Source: RGEC01 sp964475595
GTDB lineage: Bacteria; Bacteroidota; Bacteroidia; NS11-12g; UBA955
Length of the DNA stretch: 64,000 nt
Assembly: GCA_964475595.1 (NCBI GenBank)
Contig: CAYYXG010000001.1
Coordinates: 186,001 to 250,000, forward strand
Reading direction: 5' to 3'
Every line of letters starts with the position of its first letter. The stretch's first letter is position 1. The notes beneath the pieces were generated by a model that did not search any database, was not told the origin of the DNA, and was given only the letters and a program-made list of their open reading frames with translations. Of this stretch, positions 10,801 to 19,800 are shown in pieces. The translations under genes and the position numbers were made by a program.

Positions 10801-10854
10801 AAGCGATGTGGCAACCGCGATTAGGAAAATGAATTTACCTCGCGGACGAATCAT
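7807..10854 (-). CDS. Propeller-type membrane sensor histidine kinase (Reg_prop / Y_Y_Y / HisKA-HATPase)
   Basis: 1015 residues. A signal peptide (FIFLIAVATSLCSDIFG) precedes a ~650-residue periplasmic part with Reg_prop blades such as DLLLDKTGKLWIATPNGLF and DKNNFIWASTNDGLLRF, then a Y_Y_Y-like segment before the single membrane helix at about 723-743. A coiled-coil linker leads to the H-box INHDIFAPIKYI (phospho-acceptor His796), the N-box NLISNANRF, G1 DTGNGM and G2 SYGIGYSL. Architecture is a classical sensor kinase, not a hybrid with its own receiver. The start ATG overlaps the response regulator stop (ATGA), so the two are cotranslated partners. The periplasmic region is visibly AT-rich and Asn/Lys/Ile/Tyr-rich compared with neighbours. 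The signal sensed is unknown. Confidence 0.88.
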   Translation of the reverse strand: MIRPRGKFIFLIAVATSLCSDIFGQSKSDYYPRFFNKQNNQLSENIISDLLLDKTGKLWIATPNGLFEFDGSQITPYPTKIPERIAKIFQNENNEIFINCANRKTYQVIQDTFLEKQDFSASNFPDFHSYLFSINFTFGNTLWSQIKDSLNDASAFNIFPEKVIIIRRNTNIYRYENHRYNLIHSEKNIIKDIFYQNNYWILKANSNELICINQKNINPVTLPITTAEIPAAKWFTDNSKTPVLIHANKAWILIKNAGSKQYQWKLITEEIPTDIAIFYAIFNKKLDKLFIGTFANGLLIYSKSKFSIYQHKLPKNNFDFYQYYLQIPLKNGQFIADYPNQFSNTPAIFRDFFKDKNLSYSYHYLDKNTILGHTDKYYYTLDLNTLIPRRVGKNILIKGQNQSYIKYKDTTYILNTYGISLYNQQKDTIIQKIPTPIGYGLINQSFIINNKIWLAYCGGLLIYNPVNNDIDHIKKSTCFRSFYRHKNHIIVTSYGEGLFLIDTVNQTIKKIKSDHYGSLQRTHFLVKDKNNFIWASTNDGLLRFPANSLEKVIDGGDFLPQPQYFDYNDGLPTDEMNGGAYPAYLNFGDTLFSIPSLMGIIQFRPLWDFPYRKSGQNITIKRVTGFGKILKINNGKLKLSSKINEIKFKIQTIHWGNPKSLNLYYRIDDTMAFIPYNELSRVNILVEAAGYHKLEFLYIDDYGKETVVLTIDIEKEKPWYFQTLYLLIFIVSIMIIIGLISWLRTRNAEIKNRKLVQIIQEKTHEITQINEQLMDKVAELTQLNKINGIYISVINHDIFAPIKYINVVGDKVHEYQKKLKKIDILNHLELIINSTKRLEILCSNILNERSSGASFTSVQSKISLHSMVSDLHNFVKIGLQINNNELIAKVPLKATATTAQNALNIILTNLISNANRFTKNGTITIQYHKKENLHYIQVKDTGNGMQPDVLEKIQNRTLQVNHKDSSELQSYGIGYSLIFKMLDIIKGDMKVASTPLKGTTVTIIFPDLPLTEMAG

Positions 10855-11453
10855 TTATAGAGCTGAACCAACTCTACAACGTTGTTTACATTCAGCTTGT
10901 GGAAGATACGGGCTTTAATGGTAGAAACCGTATTGCTCTTAATGCCAAGTTCGGTGGCAATATTCAGCGTAGATTTACCTTCCATCAGCATTTGCAGAAT
11001 CTGGTTTTCCCGTTTGCCTTTAATCAGCGGCTTTTTATTCAAACGGGGCATGCTGACGCCATTGATGAATTCAGAAAAACGACGGGTTATTTCCACTTCG
11101 GATGTTTTCTTTTCGCAGTAATCTATTTTGTATTTGCTGAGAATGCGTTGGAACATCACTTCAGGGTGCATTGAAAACAACAGTATGCGGGTATCCGGGT
11201 TGCGCTCAATGATTTTTTCTACCAAAGTAATGCTTGATCCCTCAGGAAATGTTACATCAAGAATAATGTGGGTGGGTTTTTCCTTTTCAATAGTAGGCAA
11301 CAGCATGCTTAATTGTGAACACTCAACAATATTCTTTATGTTGAGGTTCATTGATAAGATGAGCTTTATACCACTAAAAATGATGGTGTGATCATCTGCA
11401 ATCAGAACCTTTACTTCATTTACGTCTCTGGGCGCTTCTGGTACGTGAATCAT
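10851..11453 (-). CDS. LuxR/NarL-type response regulator, partner of the propeller kinase
   Basis: 200 residues. The receiver domain has the acid pair Asp20-Asp21, phospho-acceptor Asp66 (IILDVTFPEG), the Ser94 switch (LLFSMHPE) and Lys115/116. The C-terminal LuxR-type HTH (about 145-200) reads GKRENQILQMLMEGKSTL then LGIKSNTVSTIKARIF, matching the GerE fold. It is the first gene of a two-gene operon with the kinase, with a 4-base overlap. A full -33/-7 promoter precedes it and the gene is divergent from the HTH protein at 11653. Targets are unknown; autoregulation through the shared 199-base intergenic region is plausible. Confidence 0.92.
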   Translation of the reverse strand: MIHVPEAPRDVNEVKVLIADDHTIIFSGIKLILSMNLNIKNIVECSQLSMLLPTIEKEKPTHIILDVTFPEGSSITLVEKIIERNPDTRILLFSMHPEVMFQRILSKYKIDYCEKKTSEVEITRRFSEFINGVSMPRLNKKPLIKGKRENQILQMLMEGKSTLNIATELGIKSNTVSTIKARIFHKLNVNNVVELVQLYK

Positions 11454-11486
11454 GTGAATTTATTCTTAAATTTTATTAATACCTTG

Positions 11487-11517
11487 CAAAAGTATTGAAT
11501 TTTGTCATAAAAATCAA
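11487..11517 (-). promoter_or_regulatory. Promoter of the response regulator / kinase operon
   Basis: On the minus strand TTG (11517-11515), a 20-base spacer and TACTTTTG (11494-11487) match the Bacteroidota consensus TTG-N17-23-TAnnTTTG in every fixed position. The predicted 5' leader is about 30 bases. Confidence 0.6.
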
Positions 11518-11610
11518 CCGATTATCATTGCATCAATTTATGATACAATACATGCTTTTATTTATGCGTTGAAAAATTTAGAAAAAGTTTTATTTTTTAT
11601 GAAAAAATAC

Positions 11611-11618
11611 TAATTTTG
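11611..11618 (+). promoter_or_regulatory. -7 promoter box TAATTTTG upstream of the HTH protein
   Basis: Matches TAnnTTTG and lies 34 bases before the ATG at 11653. No -33 TTG at the right distance; the surroundings are very AT-rich, so a chance match is possible. Confidence 0.3.
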
Positions 11619-11652
11619 GTGGATTGGGAATACGAAAAATCGCAAAAAAAAC

Positions 11653-12645
11653 ATGGATTACCAGGGTGCTTTTATTCAAATTATTAAAAAGTCAGTGCCG
11701 GCACACATTCATCTCGCAGAAGAAGTAAGTTGTGCGCTTGGTATCAGCGCAGACAGCGCCTACCGAAGATTGCGCGGTGAGACCGATTTCACCTTAAATG
11801 AGACCGTAAAGCTCTGTTTGCATTTTAGTATCCCACTGGAAGCGCTGAATTCAGAAATGGAAGATGTGGTGACCTTTAAAATCAACAATATTTTGGGTAA
11901 TAGCAACCGTTTCTCCACCTATTTGGATTCGCTGGACCGAGATCTTGCGTGGCTTACCAAGTTCGATGACAGCATGCTCTATTACGCAGCTGAGGATACC
12001 CCGGTCTTTTACCACTTTTTCTTTCCCAGGTTGTCGGCTTTTAAAATCATCTACTGGACGAAAAGTATTTTGAATGCCCCCCAGTTTCAGGGCCTGAAAG
12101 TAGAAGATATGGTTTTGCCCGAGGACTGGAAAGACAAAATACTGGATATTACCCAAAAATATCAGTCCATTCCCACCACAGAAATATGGAATGAAGACAC
12201 GATAAAGAGCACCTTACAGCAAATAAAATTTTATTGGGAGGCCGGTTTTTTTCAGGAAATTGATACGGTAAAAGGGGTGCTTGAGGACCTGAAAAATCTG
12301 ATTGATATGGCTTCCAAACAGGCAGAGTTGGGCAGGAAGTTTAACCCTGTGAAAGGAACGTATACAGATACCCCCTTCTCATTGTATATCAGTGATCTCA
12401 TGATTGGGAACAACCATGTATACATGGCCACCGGCGAGCGTAGTACCAGCTATATCGGCTATGCCTCATTTAACTATATGCGCACGGCCAACGCCAGTTT
12501 TAATCGACAGGTGAATGACTGGCTGGAGAATCTTATTGCCAAAAGCACACTGGTGAGCAAGGTGGCTGAGAAACAGCGCAATCAGTTTTTTAAGCTTTCA
12601 CTGAAAAGGATAGAGCAGTTGATGGAAGAAATTTCAGCGGGCTGA
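11653..12645 (+). CDS. Bacteroidota HTH protein with a long effector domain, function unknown
   Basis: 330 residues. Residues ~18-64 look like a Cro/C1-type helix-turn-helix: HLAEEVSCALGISADSAYRRL then a second helix pair (TLNETVKLCLHFSIPLEAL). The remaining ~260 residues are mostly helical with no known catalytic motif and resemble the C-terminal part of a group of uncharacterised Bacteroidota HTH proteins. The stop overlaps the recQ start (TGATG), so translational coupling with recQ is likely. It is divergent from the two-component operon. A DNA-binding regulator is the natural guess; ligand and targets are unknown. Confidence 0.75.
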   Translation: MDYQGAFIQIIKKSVPAHIHLAEEVSCALGISADSAYRRLRGETDFTLNETVKLCLHFSIPLEALNSEMEDVVTFKINNILGNSNRFSTYLDSLDRDLAWLTKFDDSMLYYAAEDTPVFYHFFFPRLSAFKIIYWTKSILNAPQFQGLKVEDMVLPEDWKDKILDITQKYQSIPTTEIWNEDTIKSTLQQIKFYWEAGFFQEIDTVKGVLEDLKNLIDMASKQAELGRKFNPVKGTYTDTPFSLYISDLMIGNNHVYMATGERSTSYIGYASFNYMRTANASFNRQVNDWLENLIAKSTLVSKVAEKQRNQFFKLSLKRIEQLMEEISAG

Positions 12646-14534
12646 TGAGTGTGGCGGCCTCAGATATACTCTTAAAACATTGGGGGTATCCGGCATTCAG
12701 GCCCGGCCAGGAGAGTATTGTTTCCCATATTCTCACCGGGCAGGATGTCATCGCGCTGTTGCCTACAGGGGGAGGAAAAAGCATTTGTTTTCAGGTGCCG
12801 GGAATGATGCATGATGGTCTCACGCTGGTGGTTTGTCCACTAATTTCTTTAATCAAAGATCAGGTGGATGCCCTTGAAAAGCGAAATATTCCTGCTGTGG
12901 GGCTGCACAACGGCCTGTCTTTCAAGGAGGTCAGGAACATCATGAACAACGCACTTAGGGGGGAGTATCGTTTTCTGTATGTATCTCCGGAACGCTTGGC
13001 TACTGATAATTTTCGGGAATACCTGCCCAATCTTAATATTAAACTGTTGGTGGTAGATGAGGCCCACTGCATATCCCAGTGGGGATATGATTTCCGACCT
13101 GCCTATCTGCGCATTGCAGAATGCAGGCAATACCTCCCGAATGTTCCGGTGGCAGCCTTCACGGCAAGTGCTCCTCCATACGTGGTGAAAGATATCGCCG
13201 ATAAACTTTCGCTCACAGAACCCCGCATCAGCATGGGTGATTTTGGGAGGCCAAACCTTCATTTTCATGTGCATGAGCATGAAGACAAGTATGGATTTAT
13301 CCTTAAAACGCTTTCCAATACCCGCGGAAGCAGTCTGGTATTTGCAAGAAACCGTAAAGAAACTGAGGAGCTTTCGGTTTTTTTGCAACAACACGGGCTT
13401 TCAGCTGATTTTTATCATGCCGGTATGAAGGCCGTAGACCGGGTGAGAAAACAGGATCAGTGGATGAAAAATCAAACCCGGATTATTTGTTGTACCAATG
13501 CCTTTGGTATGGGGGTGGATAAGCCTGATGTGCGGTTCGTATTTCACCTGACACCCTCACCCAGCCCCGAAGATTATTACCAGGAGGCAGGCCGGGCAGG
13601 CCGGGATGGAAAAGATAGCTGGTGCATAATGCTATACCGGCCTACCGATTTTGAGCAAATGCGGGTGCAGGTAGATGCCCGTTTTCCTAATGCGGATGTC
13701 CTGGCCCGTGTATACCATGCTTTGATGGCGCATCTCAATATTCCTGAGGGCGGGGGCATGCACCAATGGTATGAAATGGATCCGGCTGAAATTGCCGGTC
13801 GATACCGATTTCAGTTGTCTGAGTTTATCCATGGCCTTAAATCCCTGGAATTGCTGCAGTTTTTCAGTCTTTCAGAAGGGGTTCATACCCCCTCAGCCAT
13901 CCATATTTGCGCCGATTATACAACGGTGTATGATTTTAAAATCCGATATCCCGAATTTGAGCCCATCATTGATTTGCTGCTTCGATCCCATGCCGGCATC
14001 TTGGATAATTACATCAACGTTTTTGAAAGTGTGATTTGTAAGCGACTAAGAATTACAGAAGCGGCATTGTTTGAATTGCTGAAACGGCTGCAACAGTTGC
14101 AAATTCTGGATTATCGGCCTGCAAGCGAAAAGCCCAAAGTGTTTTTATATGATCCAAGGCATTCGCGGCCGGTATTTAATACCAAAAATCTTGAACCATT
14201 GAAAAAAGCCCGCCTCCAAGCCATCGAGCAAATGCAGCTGTATTCCCTAAACACAGATTGCCGGGCTGCATGGTGGATCGCTTATTTCACATCCAAAACA
14301 GCCGCTGCCTGCGGCCACTGTGATCTTTGCAGCAGAAAAAAGAAATCTGCTCCCCGGCAAAAGGATAACCTACTTGAAAATATTAAGGAATATATCAATA
14401 ATCATCAGCCGGATTATGGGAGTATGCTGGAATGGTTGCCTGATGATAAGGCGGTTAAAGAATTGCGATTGTTAATGGACGAGGGTATTATTGCAACCAA
14501 TTCGGAAGGGAAACTGATTTGGGCCGGCAAGTAA
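12645..14534 (+). CDS. recQ: ATP-dependent DNA helicase RecQ
   Basis: 629 residues, close to E. coli RecQ. SF2 motifs in order: Q-motif region FRPGQE, Walker A TGGGKS (41-46), the DEAH box (138-141) in VVDEAHCISQWGYDFRP, the aromatic-loop sequence HCISQWGHD-like, and motif VI QEAGRAGRDG. The RecQ zinc-binding region is present as NTDCRAAWW followed by CGHCDLCSRKK (four Cys), then a winged-helix region. No HRDC domain is evident at the C-terminus. The enzyme unwinds 3'-5' in recombinational repair and fork restart. It shares a transcription unit with the upstream HTH gene and two downstream glycosyltransferases. Confidence 0.96.
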   Translation: MSVAASDILLKHWGYPAFRPGQESIVSHILTGQDVIALLPTGGGKSICFQVPGMMHDGLTLVVCPLISLIKDQVDALEKRNIPAVGLHNGLSFKEVRNIMNNALRGEYRFLYVSPERLATDNFREYLPNLNIKLLVVDEAHCISQWGYDFRPAYLRIAECRQYLPNVPVAAFTASAPPYVVKDIADKLSLTEPRISMGDFGRPNLHFHVHEHEDKYGFILKTLSNTRGSSLVFARNRKETEELSVFLQQHGLSADFYHAGMKAVDRVRKQDQWMKNQTRIICCTNAFGMGVDKPDVRFVFHLTPSPSPEDYYQEAGRAGRDGKDSWCIMLYRPTDFEQMRVQVDARFPNADVLARVYHALMAHLNIPEGGGMHQWYEMDPAEIAGRYRFQLSEFIHGLKSLELLQFFSLSEGVHTPSAIHICADYTTVYDFKIRYPEFEPIIDLLLRSHAGILDNYINVFESVICKRLRITEAALFELLKRLQQLQILDYRPASEKPKVFLYDPRHSRPVFNTKNLEPLKKARLQAIEQMQLYSLNTDCRAAWWIAYFTSKTAAACGHCDLCSRKKKSAPRQKDNLLENIKEYINNHQPDYGSMLEWLPDDKAVKELRLLMDEGIIATNSEGKLIWAGK

Positions 14535-14539
14535 GTTCT

Positions 14540-15625
14540 ATGGTGTTTACCGTAACCAATGATTTGGTTACCGATCAGCGTATGCATCGCATTGTGTGGG
14601 CTTTTTCAGAGGCGGGTTACCGGGTGAAAATGGTGGGCAGAAAGCTTCCAAATTCTCCATCTGCCTCCGGGCTTGGTTTTCCTGTAAAGCGACTTCGCTG
14701 TTTTTTCAATACAGGCAAATTGTTTTACCTGGAATACAATCTTCGATTGCTGTGTTGGTTGCTTTTTCAAAACGTTGATTGCCTGTGGGCGGTGGATTGC
14801 GACACGGCCTGGCCGGTACGAATCGCTTCTGCATTGCGAAAAAAGCCCTGGGTGTTTGATGCCCATGAGTTGTTTAGTCGGGTGCCCGAAGTGCTTGATA
14901 GGAATCGGGTTCAGCGTATATGGGAACTCACCGAAAAGATGGCTTTTACCCATGCGGATTTGTGCATTACAGTAGGGCCTGCGCTGGCAAAGTGGTTTGA
15001 GGCAGTCTATGGCAGAAAGGTTGAGGTGGTGAGAAATATGCCACATTTAGCCACGGGGTTGGCCTACAAGCCGGATGAGGACAGGTTTATTCTCTATCAG
15101 GGAGCGTTGAATAAAGGAAGGGGGCTTGAGAATCTTATCAAAGCCATGCATGTTGTTGATGCCCGGTTGCTGATTGCGGGAGAGGGAGACCTGAGTGCCC
15201 GACTTCGCGAAATGGTAGCGGAAGAGGGCCTTGCTGAGCGGATCACATTTCTTGGGAAGTTGCCCCCATCATCTTTACCTGAGCTGACCTCCCGCGCCTG
15301 GATTGGTTACAATGTAAGCGAACCGATGGGACTTAGCTACCAACTTTCACTCAATAATAAGTTTTTTGATTATGTCCATGCCGGTCTTCCTTCCTTAATC
15401 AATCCATTTGAAGAATATGTAAAACTCAATGCAGATTATGAGGTGGGGATTCTCACCGATCCCGATGTTGAGACCATTGGTCGAAATTTGCAATTTTTAC
15501 TAAAAAACAATGAGTTACATTTGCGATTATCGCAAAACTGTCTCAAAGCCCGCGAAATTTGGAATTGGGATCATGAAAAGGAACATTTGTTATTAATTTT
15601 TAAAAAAGTCTTTAAAAGTGGCTAA
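14540..15625 (+). CDS. Glycosyltransferase, GT4-like (GT-B fold)
   Basis: 361 residues from the ATG at 14540, 5 bases after the recQ stop. A TTG at 14519 in frame would add 7 residues overlapping recQ and is less likely. The C-terminal half has the GT-B donor-binding features: the ILYQGALNKGRGLENLIKA segment, LLIAGEGDL, and an NKFFDYVHAGLPSLI motif typical of GT4-like enzymes. The N-terminal domain contains a FDAHELFSRVPE acceptor-domain motif. It probably transfers a sugar to a surface polysaccharide or glycolipid. The next gene, another glycosyltransferase, overlaps its end by 8 bases. Confidence 0.85.
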   Translation: MVFTVTNDLVTDQRMHRIVWAFSEAGYRVKMVGRKLPNSPSASGLGFPVKRLRCFFNTGKLFYLEYNLRLLCWLLFQNVDCLWAVDCDTAWPVRIASALRKKPWVFDAHELFSRVPEVLDRNRVQRIWELTEKMAFTHADLCITVGPALAKWFEAVYGRKVEVVRNMPHLATGLAYKPDEDRFILYQGALNKGRGLENLIKAMHVVDARLLIAGEGDLSARLREMVAEEGLAERITFLGKLPPSSLPELTSRAWIGYNVSEPMGLSYQLSLNNKFFDYVHAGLPSLINPFEEYVKLNADYEVGILTDPDVETIGRNLQFLLKNNELHLRLSQNCLKAREIWNWDHEKEHLLLIFKKVFKSG

Positions 15626-16733
15626 AACCCTCCATATTATCGCCTTCGATATGCCTTATCCTGCCGATTACGGTGGGGTTATTGATATTTATTTCAAAAT
15701 AAAGGCACTCAGTGAGCAGGGAGTAAAGATAAAATTACACGTATTTTTATATGGAGGCAAAATGGCATCGGCCCACCTCGAAGGGCTATGTCAAAAGGTA
15801 TATTATTACGAAAGAAAGCGGTTCAAAAATCCCTTTACAGGCGAATTGCCCTATATTGTAGCTACCCGCACGGACGAAACATTGTTAGGCAACCTCTGTA
15901 AAGATGATGCTCCGATTTTATTTGAAGGATTGCATTCTACGGCTTTGCTATCGGCACCGGAATTGTCGGGAAGATTTAAAATGGTAAGAACCCACAATGT
16001 GGAGCATGACTATTATCAGTTTTTAGAAGAGGCGGAAACCAGTTTTTTCAAAAAGTATTTTTTTAGAATTGAAAGTGAAAGACTCCGCCGGTATGAGTCA
16101 GTGTTGGGTTATGCCAACCTCATTATGCCCATATCGCCCAAGGATACTGAGTACTACAAATCCAAGTTCAGCAGGGTTCAGTACCTGCCCGCATTTCATC
16201 CCTCTAATACGGTAGAATCTCAGACAGGCCGGGGAGATTTTGTTTTGTATCACGGCAATTTGGGGGTGGGTGAAAATAACAAAGCAGCCCTTTTTTTGGT
16301 ACATGAAGTATTTCCGTATTTGGAAATGCCCTGTATCGTAGCCGGAAATCAACCGACGAGGCAACTTAGAATGGCCATAGCAGGCCTACCCCATACCACC
16401 TTGCTCTCCGAAATTAGTAGCGACGGGATATTGCAAAAAATCATGCAAGCCCACGTAAATCTGTTGGTTACATTTCAGTCTACCGGAATAAAGCTTAAGC
16501 TGCTGAATGCTTTGCACAAAGGTCGTTTTTGTGTGGCAAACCGGCCTATGGTGGCTGAAACCGGGCTGGAAACCCTCTGTGCAGTAGCGGATGATGCAGA
16601 GAGTTTGATAAGCGCTACCCAAGCTTGTTGGTCAACTGCATTTCAATCTGAAATATTCGTGCAACGAAAGGCATTGCTTGAACAAGGGTTTTCCAACGCG
16701 AACAATGCTTCCATCATAGCGTCTTATCTTTAA
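15618..16733 (+). CDS. Glycosyltransferase-like protein, second of a pair
   Basis: 371 residues starting with GTG at 15618, overlapping the previous gene by 8 bases. The N-terminus KTLHIIAFDMPYPADYGGV is the beta1-loop-helix of a GT-B fold enzyme. FVLYHGNLGVGENNKAALFL, CIVAGNQPTRQL and the late segment GIKLKLLNALHKGRFCVAN correspond to the donor site and the C-terminal helix of GT4-like enzymes, though conserved EXnE spacing is weak. It likely acts in the same pathway as its neighbour. Acceptor and donor sugars are unknown. It is the last gene of the 11653-16733 run; 70 bases separate it from the TPR gene. Confidence 0.78.
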   Translation: MAKTLHIIAFDMPYPADYGGVIDIYFKIKALSEQGVKIKLHVFLYGGKMASAHLEGLCQKVYYYERKRFKNPFTGELPYIVATRTDETLLGNLCKDDAPILFEGLHSTALLSAPELSGRFKMVRTHNVEHDYYQFLEEAETSFFKKYFFRIESERLRRYESVLGYANLIMPISPKDTEYYKSKFSRVQYLPAFHPSNTVESQTGRGDFVLYHGNLGVGENNKAALFLVHEVFPYLEMPCIVAGNQPTRQLRMAIAGLPHTTLLSEISSDGILQKIMQAHVNLLVTFQSTGIKLKLLNALHKGRFCVANRPMVAETGLETLCAVADDAESLISATQACWSTAFQSEIFVQRKALLEQGFSNANNASIIASYL

Positions 16734-16766
16734 TACGCACTGTCTGATTGTGCAGAAGTAAAAGAT

Positions 16767-16794
16767 TTTGCATCATTAAGTCGTTGTAATTTTG
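16767..16794 (+). promoter_or_regulatory. Candidate promoter of the TPR protein
   Basis: TTTG (16767-16770), 16 bases, then TAATTTTG (16787-16794). The -7 box matches exactly; spacing is one base short of the usual range. The box overlaps the in-frame TTG at 16792, which argues for the ATG at 16804 as the real start. Confidence 0.4.
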
Positions 16795-16803
16795 ATAAGG
16801 AAT

Positions 16804-19800
16804 ATGAGAGTCCGTCTTTTACTACTCACGACTGTCTTTGCATTGCGTTTGGCGGGACAGGAAACACAGGTTAATCGCTATCCCGGCATTTACTATCAGC
16901 GCGGGGTTGAGTTGTTTGATGAAAAGAAATACAATGCGGCGGTAACCCAGCTGGGGCTTTACCTGCAAAGTGACGAGGTGTTATCCAACCGGATAGAAGC
17001 AGAATATTATTTCTCTGTGAGCAAGATGTTCGCAGGGCATACCGATGGGGAGGCCTCTGTACGGCGGTTTTTGCTCAATAATCCGGGCTCGCACAAAATC
17101 CACATGGCCAATCTTGCCATGGGTGATTTTTACTATCTGAAGCAAAAATATTCAACAGCATTGTCGTATTACAAAAGTGTGGACCCGGCGGCATTATCTG
17201 CTGATATATCAGACCGTTTTTACTTTAGAAAAGGGTATAGCCAGGTAAGCACCAGAAAGTATAAAGATGCGGCCGAAACCCTGCTGCCTATTACCAAGCG
17301 AAAAAATGAATACCAGACCCTAGCGCTTTATTACTACGCCTATTGTGCTTACTATAACGGGCAATATTCCGAAGCGCTGACTGCGTTTCATTCCATTGAA
17401 GATGAGGGCCCGAAGGCTGTGAAGTTGTACATTGCCCAAATCTACTACCTCCAAAATCAGTATGATAAAGCCTTGTTGGCAGCTGATAAAATAAAAGGGG
17501 GTGTTCCCGTTGGCAGGGTGAGTTTTTTAAAGGGTAAATGTTACTACCGTTTGGGGAAATATTCACAGGCAGCAGAGGCCTACAATGCAAGTGGAATGAC
17601 CCTGGATAGTCTGGACCGAAACGAAGTGTATGAATTTGGTTTTGCCAATTATAAAGCTGAGCAATGTACCAAAGCTGTAGAATGGTTTAAAAATATTGCC
17701 TATCTGGGAGATAGCATTGCCCAATATGCCAGTTATAACCTGGGTGACTGCTATTTAAAACTCAGAAGCAAGCGCGACGCTATGAATGCTTTTGCAGAAG
17801 CATATCGAAATGGATATAGCAAGGAAATTGCTCAGGATGCGCTCTTGAATCAGGCAAAAATTGCTGTAGAACTCAATGAAAGTAATGCTGCTACATTGCT
17901 GCAGAAGTATATTTCAACATACGGCAATTCTTCCAAAAGTAAGGAGGCCAAAAAACTTCTGGCAGGACTCTTGTTAAATACGGATAACTACAGGGATGCG
18001 GCAGCCGTTTTGGAAAGTATAACTGACCCGGATCCGCAAACGGAGGAGGCATTTCAGCGGGTGAGTCTGGCACGGGGCATGGAGCTGTTCAAAAACCGAA
18101 ACTGGGAGGAAGCATCAAACATGTTTGATAAATGCATGTCGAAATCCACCAGTAGGAATCTGGCAGGGCAGGCGGCTTTATGGAAGGCAGAAGTATTGAT
18201 GCAACAAGGTAAGTTCAAGGAGGTTTCAGGTTACTATCAGCGTTTTCTGGACGCTCCCGGAGTCGCCGAACTTGAGGTTTATCCCTTTGCATTTTACGGA
18301 TTGGGTTATAGTCGCTATAAGGAAGAAGCTTACGGAGATGCCATCCCGTATTTCGAAAAATTCCTGAAAACCATTAGCCGCGGTCGCTACGATGAACGAA
18401 TATACAATGATGCGCAGCTGCGTTTGGGAGATTGCAATTATTCTCAGGCAGCCAGATTGGGCAAAGAAGCCAATACCCAGAAACGGAAACACATGGATGA
18501 GGCCATCACTGCCTATGCCTATGTGACAGGGAAAAAAGGTGCCGATGCTGATTACGCTTTGTATCAGACCGGAATGTTGTATGGGCTTCAGGGACAGCTT
18601 TTTGACCTGTCGGGAATGCGTGAGAAAAAAATTACGGCGCTGAAACGCCTCGTGGCTGATTTTTCGTCGAGCCGTTTTCTACCCGACGCCTATTTTGAAT
18701 TGGGCTCAGAATACTGGGCTGCCGGTAGCATCCGCGATGCAGAACGTTATTATTCATCCTTGATAGATGACTTTAAAACCCATCCACTGGTACTGCGCTG
18801 TCTGTTAAATTTGGGTAGATTATACAACAATAGCGGACAGAGTGAAAAGGCGGTTGAAATGTATACGCGTCTTTTTGATCAGTTTCCGGGCACTCCTGAA
18901 GCCAAAGCGGCCTCAGAAAATGTGAAACGCATCTACACAGATCAAGGTAAGGGTGGCGAATTTGTTAAATGGACCAAAAACAGGGGAGGAATGACGGCCT
19001 CTGAAACGGATAGTTTACTTTATTTCACCGCGTTCAACCTCTATGAAAGGGATAAATTCAAGGAGGCTGTAGCGGCTTTTCAGGAATATCTTACCGAAGT
19101 TAGCAGAGGATTCTTTAAAGTAGCTGCCAATTATTACAAGGCCGTGTGTCATGAAGAATTGAAACAAGCCAATGAAGCTTTGCCTCATTATAAGATTGCT
19201 GCCGAGTCTAACGGTTTTGAATTCCAGGAGGACGCATTACTTAGTGTACTTGAAACACTTGGATCTAAGGCAAGTTGCAATGATGTGATGCCTTATCTTA
19301 CCCGATTGGAACAAATTACCCGCGATAGGGAAAAAAGACATCAGGCATGGAAAAATTTGCTAAAATGCTACGAACAGCAAAACAACTGGGCTGAAGGAAG
19401 AAACCTGGCGGCGAAAATCGGAACAGAGCTCAGCAGTACGGATGATTTAAAGGCCGAGGCCCTCGTATTTATTGGTAAAGCGGATGTGCAGGATAAAAAA
19501 TGGGCCGATGCGCTACTTCGTTTTAAGGAGGCCTACACTAAATTTAATAACAAGTTTGCTGCGGAAGCCAAATACCGCGAAGCGTGGGTGTATTATACCA
19601 CGGATAGCTTTGAGCTGGCCAAAGAATCCTGCTATGGTGTGCTGGATCAGTTTAACAGTTATGACTTTTGGGTGGGTAAATCCATGTTGTTGCTGGGCGA
19701 TGCATTCCTAAAAACCAAGGATGAATTCAATGCCAAAGCCACCTGGAACAGCGTGGCCGAGAACTTTGAAATTCAGGAACTGGTGGCCGAAGCTCGCGAG

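Noticed and set aside
16736..16753. Small hairpin GCAC-N9-GTGC after the second glycosyltransferase
   Set aside because: Stem of only 4 pairs and no T-run, so not a credible terminator.
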